7,159 nt of DNA from the NCBI GenBank assembly GCA_946481495.1, contig CAMLNW010000137.1:1-7159 (forward strand). Direction: 5' to 3'. Position 1 is the stretch's first letter, and each line of letters opens with the position of its first letter. Of the stretch, positions 5,858 to 7,159 are shown one piece after another. Both the position numbers and the translations under genes were made by a program. The notes under the pieces are model-generated. The model was not told the DNA's origin. It ran no database searches and saw only the letters and a program-made list of their open reading frames with translations. The DNA comes from an uncultured Actinomycetes bacterium. Lineage in GTDB: Bacteria; Actinomycetota; Thermoleophilia; Solirubrobacterales; Thermoleophilaceae.

Positions 5858-6801
5858 GCCTCACCGATCGTGACCGCAAGCTGTTGCTGTTGATCGTGCC
5901 CGCGGTTCTGTTCGCGGCCTACTGGTTCCTGCTTCTGTCCCCGAAGCGCGAGGAGGCGGCGACCGCCGGCCAGGAGCTGGCCGTCCAGGAGCTGCGCCGC
6001 GACGACGCGCAGGCGCGTGCGGCGAGTCTGACCACGGCGCGGACCGACTTCGCTGCCGACTACGCCGAGCTGGTCGAGCTCGGCAAGGCGGTGCCGACCA
6101 GCGTCGACATGCCGACGATCCTCGTGCAGCTCGAGGACGCCGCGGACGGCACCGACATCAAGTTCACTCGCATCTCGGCCCAGGAGCGCGTCGCCGCGGC
6201 GGCGCCCGCTACGCCAGCACCCGGCACCGACGCGAGCGGGTCGACTCCCGCAAGTGCGGGTGGAGCTCCGGCGCAGAGCGCACCAGGCGCGGCTGGCGAG
6301 GCAGCTGGCAATACCGTCAGCTCGGCCAATGCGTCGAGCAGCGCGGCCGAGCAGTCGGGTGTATCGCCGAGCGACACACAGACGTCACAGCCGGCCAACG
6401 ACGGTTCGCTGCCGGTTGGCGGCGGCAGCGCCCCGAGTGGCGACGGAGCGACTACGGCTGCCATGCCCGGTCTCGACACGGTGGGGTTGGAGCTGGAGTT
6501 CAGCGGCAACTTCCTCGACCTGTCCGACTTCTTCCACCGGATCAAGCGTTACGTGGCGCTCAATGACGACGAGCTGGCCGTGCGCGGCAGGCTGATGACC
6601 ATCGACGGCGTCCAGTTCAAGAGCGAGACCGACATCTTCCCGCGCATCCGCGCGACCGTGACCGCGACCGTCTACCTCGCGCCCGAGATCGAGGGTGCGA
6701 CCGCCGGCGCGACTCCGACCGGACCGGCCGTGACGCCGGCCGCGACCGACGACGCATCGGCCCCACTGGCCACCTCGACCCCGACCCAGGCCTTGCGCTG
6801 A
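5854..6801 (+). CDS. pilO: PilO-like bitopic membrane protein with a large low-complexity insertion
   Basis: 315 aa, against about 200 for typical PilO. A short cytoplasmic N-terminus (MSLTDRDRKL) leads into one transmembrane helix (about 10-29), then an alpha-helical coiled-coil region (31-75). The first half of the ferredoxin-like domain follows: AVPTSVDMPTILVQLEDAADGTDIKFTRIS (79-108). The second half is GLELEFSGNFLDLSDFFHRIKRYV (211-234) with LMTIDGVQF (247-255) and IRATVTATVYLAP (265-277). PilO normally runs straight between these halves; here residues about 113-206 are an Ala/Ser/Gly/Pro/Thr-rich insertion. A second Ala/Thr/Pro tail occupies 280-315. PilO heterodimerises with PilN and helps align the platform and pilus. 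The GTG start is set by AGGAGGT 5 nt upstream. The gene overlaps pilN and is followed after 1 nt by the next ATG. The family call rests on topology, the conserved halves and order. Confidence 0.9.
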   Translation: MSLTDRDRKLLLLIVPAVLFAAYWFLLLSPKREEAATAGQELAVQELRRDDAQARAASLTTARTDFAADYAELVELGKAVPTSVDMPTILVQLEDAADGTDIKFTRISAQERVAAAAPATPAPGTDASGSTPASAGGAPAQSAPGAAGEAAGNTVSSANASSSAAEQSGVSPSDTQTSQPANDGSLPVGGGSAPSGDGATTAAMPGLDTVGLELEFSGNFLDLSDFFHRIKRYVALNDDELAVRGRLMTIDGVQFKSETDIFPRIRATVTATVYLAPEIEGATAGATPTGPAVTPAATDDASAPLATSTPTQALR

Positions 6802-6802
6802 G

Positions 6803-7159
6803 ATGAACGACCACGCCCAAGACATTTGGCAGGACCTGCGCGAGAAGCGCCTGTGGCCGGTTGCGGTGCTGCTGGCACTCGCGATCGTCACGATCCCGTT
6901 GCTGCTGACCAAGTCCGCCGCGCAGCCGACGGCAGACCAGACCGCGATACCGACTCCGGCTGAGGACACCCGCGTGGCGGTTAGCCGCGACGACGCCGAT
7001 GCCGCCTCGAGCGGGACCGGGTCTGCGCTAGACCGCTTTGCCGAGGGCGACCCGTTCACCCCGCCCGGCCGGATCGCAGCCAAGGGTGGCGGAGTCGCCG
7101 CCAGCGCCAGCACTGCTGGTCCGAGCGACGCCGGCGGCGCCATCGGCGGCGGAGGTGGC
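6803..7159 (+). CDS. Membrane-anchored protein in the pilP position (3'-partial)
   Basis: 119 codons are visible and the frame stays open to the window end. It begins MNDHAQDIWQDLREKRLWPV, a short charged cytoplasmic segment, then one transmembrane helix about 19-36 (WPVAVLLALAIVTIPLLL). A Pro/Ala/Thr/Asp-rich stretch leads to ALDRFAEGDPFTPPGR (75-90), and the visible part ends in an Ala/Gly/Ser-rich run. The DPF-x-P motif after a flexible segment recalls PilP/GspC-type proteins (RDPFxP-like), and the gene sits where pilP sits in pilMNOP(Q) operons. No lipobox Cys is seen, unlike Gram-negative PilP, so it is better described as PilP-positioned than as PilP. The ATG is 1 nt after the pilO stop (TGA-G-ATG), so translation is probably coupled; no clear Shine-Dalgarno precedes it. 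Real coding is supported by strong G/C bias at third positions and the transmembrane plan. Confidence 0.8.
   Translation, partial: MNDHAQDIWQDLREKRLWPVAVLLALAIVTIPLLLTKSAAQPTADQTAIPTPAEDTRVAVSRDDADAASSGTGSALDRFAEGDPFTPPGRIAAKGGGVAASASTAGPSDAGGAIGGGGG

Noticed and set aside
6247..6260. Inverted repeat CCCGCA-AG-TGCGGG
   Set aside because: It lies in the low-complexity part of pilO with no promoter or junction nearby. Six-base arms are expected by chance in such GC-rich DNA.
6385..7143. Minus-strand open frame (252 codons) opposite pilO and the last gene
   Set aside because: It is low complexity and mirrors the Ala/Ser/Gly/Pro-rich coding region on the + strand, with no ribosome binding site or domain.
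1..7159. CRISPR array, tRNA/rRNA, transposase or att site
   Set aside because: No regularly spaced repeats, RNA-gene signatures, transposase motifs or terminal repeats were seen. Nearly all of the window is accounted for by pilus genes.

Overview
The window carries part of a type IV pilus (T4P) biogenesis locus, all on the + strand. High GC with strong G/C bias at third codon positions, TGA/TAG stops and GTG starts, a leaderless-looking promoter, and minor pilins fused to Ig/FnIII/PKD domains suggest a high-GC monoderm actinobacterium, most likely Thermoleophilia (Solirubrobacterales-like). That placement is inferred from style and was not tested by a search.

Layout. (1) Positions 1-3343 hold three minor-pilin-type genes in a tightly coupled chain (ATGA and TGATG overlaps). 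They are the C-terminal part of a PilV-like protein with Ig-like and two FnIII-like domains (5'-truncated), a PilW-like prepilin with a C-terminal PKD-like domain, and a PilX-like protein with a Cys-rich, beta-helix-like C-terminus. (2) After a 45-bp gap with a perfect inverted repeat framing a -10-like box comes pilD (3389-4147), the prepilin peptidase/N-methylase that would process these prepilins. (3) A 70-bp gap holds a near-consensus sigma-28/FliA-class promoter whose spacer is a 16-bp perfect palindrome. (4) It is followed by pilM, pilN and pilO (4218-6801), coupled by ATGA and GTGA overlaps, and by the start of a membrane-anchored protein in the position pilP occupies in other bacteria; it runs off the window end.

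Together, the minor pilins would prime and cap the fibre, PilD would cleave and methylate prepilins, and PilM (cytoplasmic, actin-like) with PilN/PilO (bitopic membrane proteins) would form the alignment subcomplex linking the motor to the pilus. The motor ATPases, PilC and the major pilin are not in this window.

Most notable: the sigma-28-like promoter in front of pilMNO, which would place T4P assembly under a motility sigma factor; the palindrome inside it; the degenerate nucleotide-binding motifs in PilM; a roughly 95-residue low-complexity insertion inside PilO; and a change of apparent coding frame in the first 80 bp, which may mark a frameshift or a chimeric contig end. No tRNA, rRNA, CRISPR array, insertion sequence or convincing terminator was seen. 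No gene-free stretch exceeds 80 bp.
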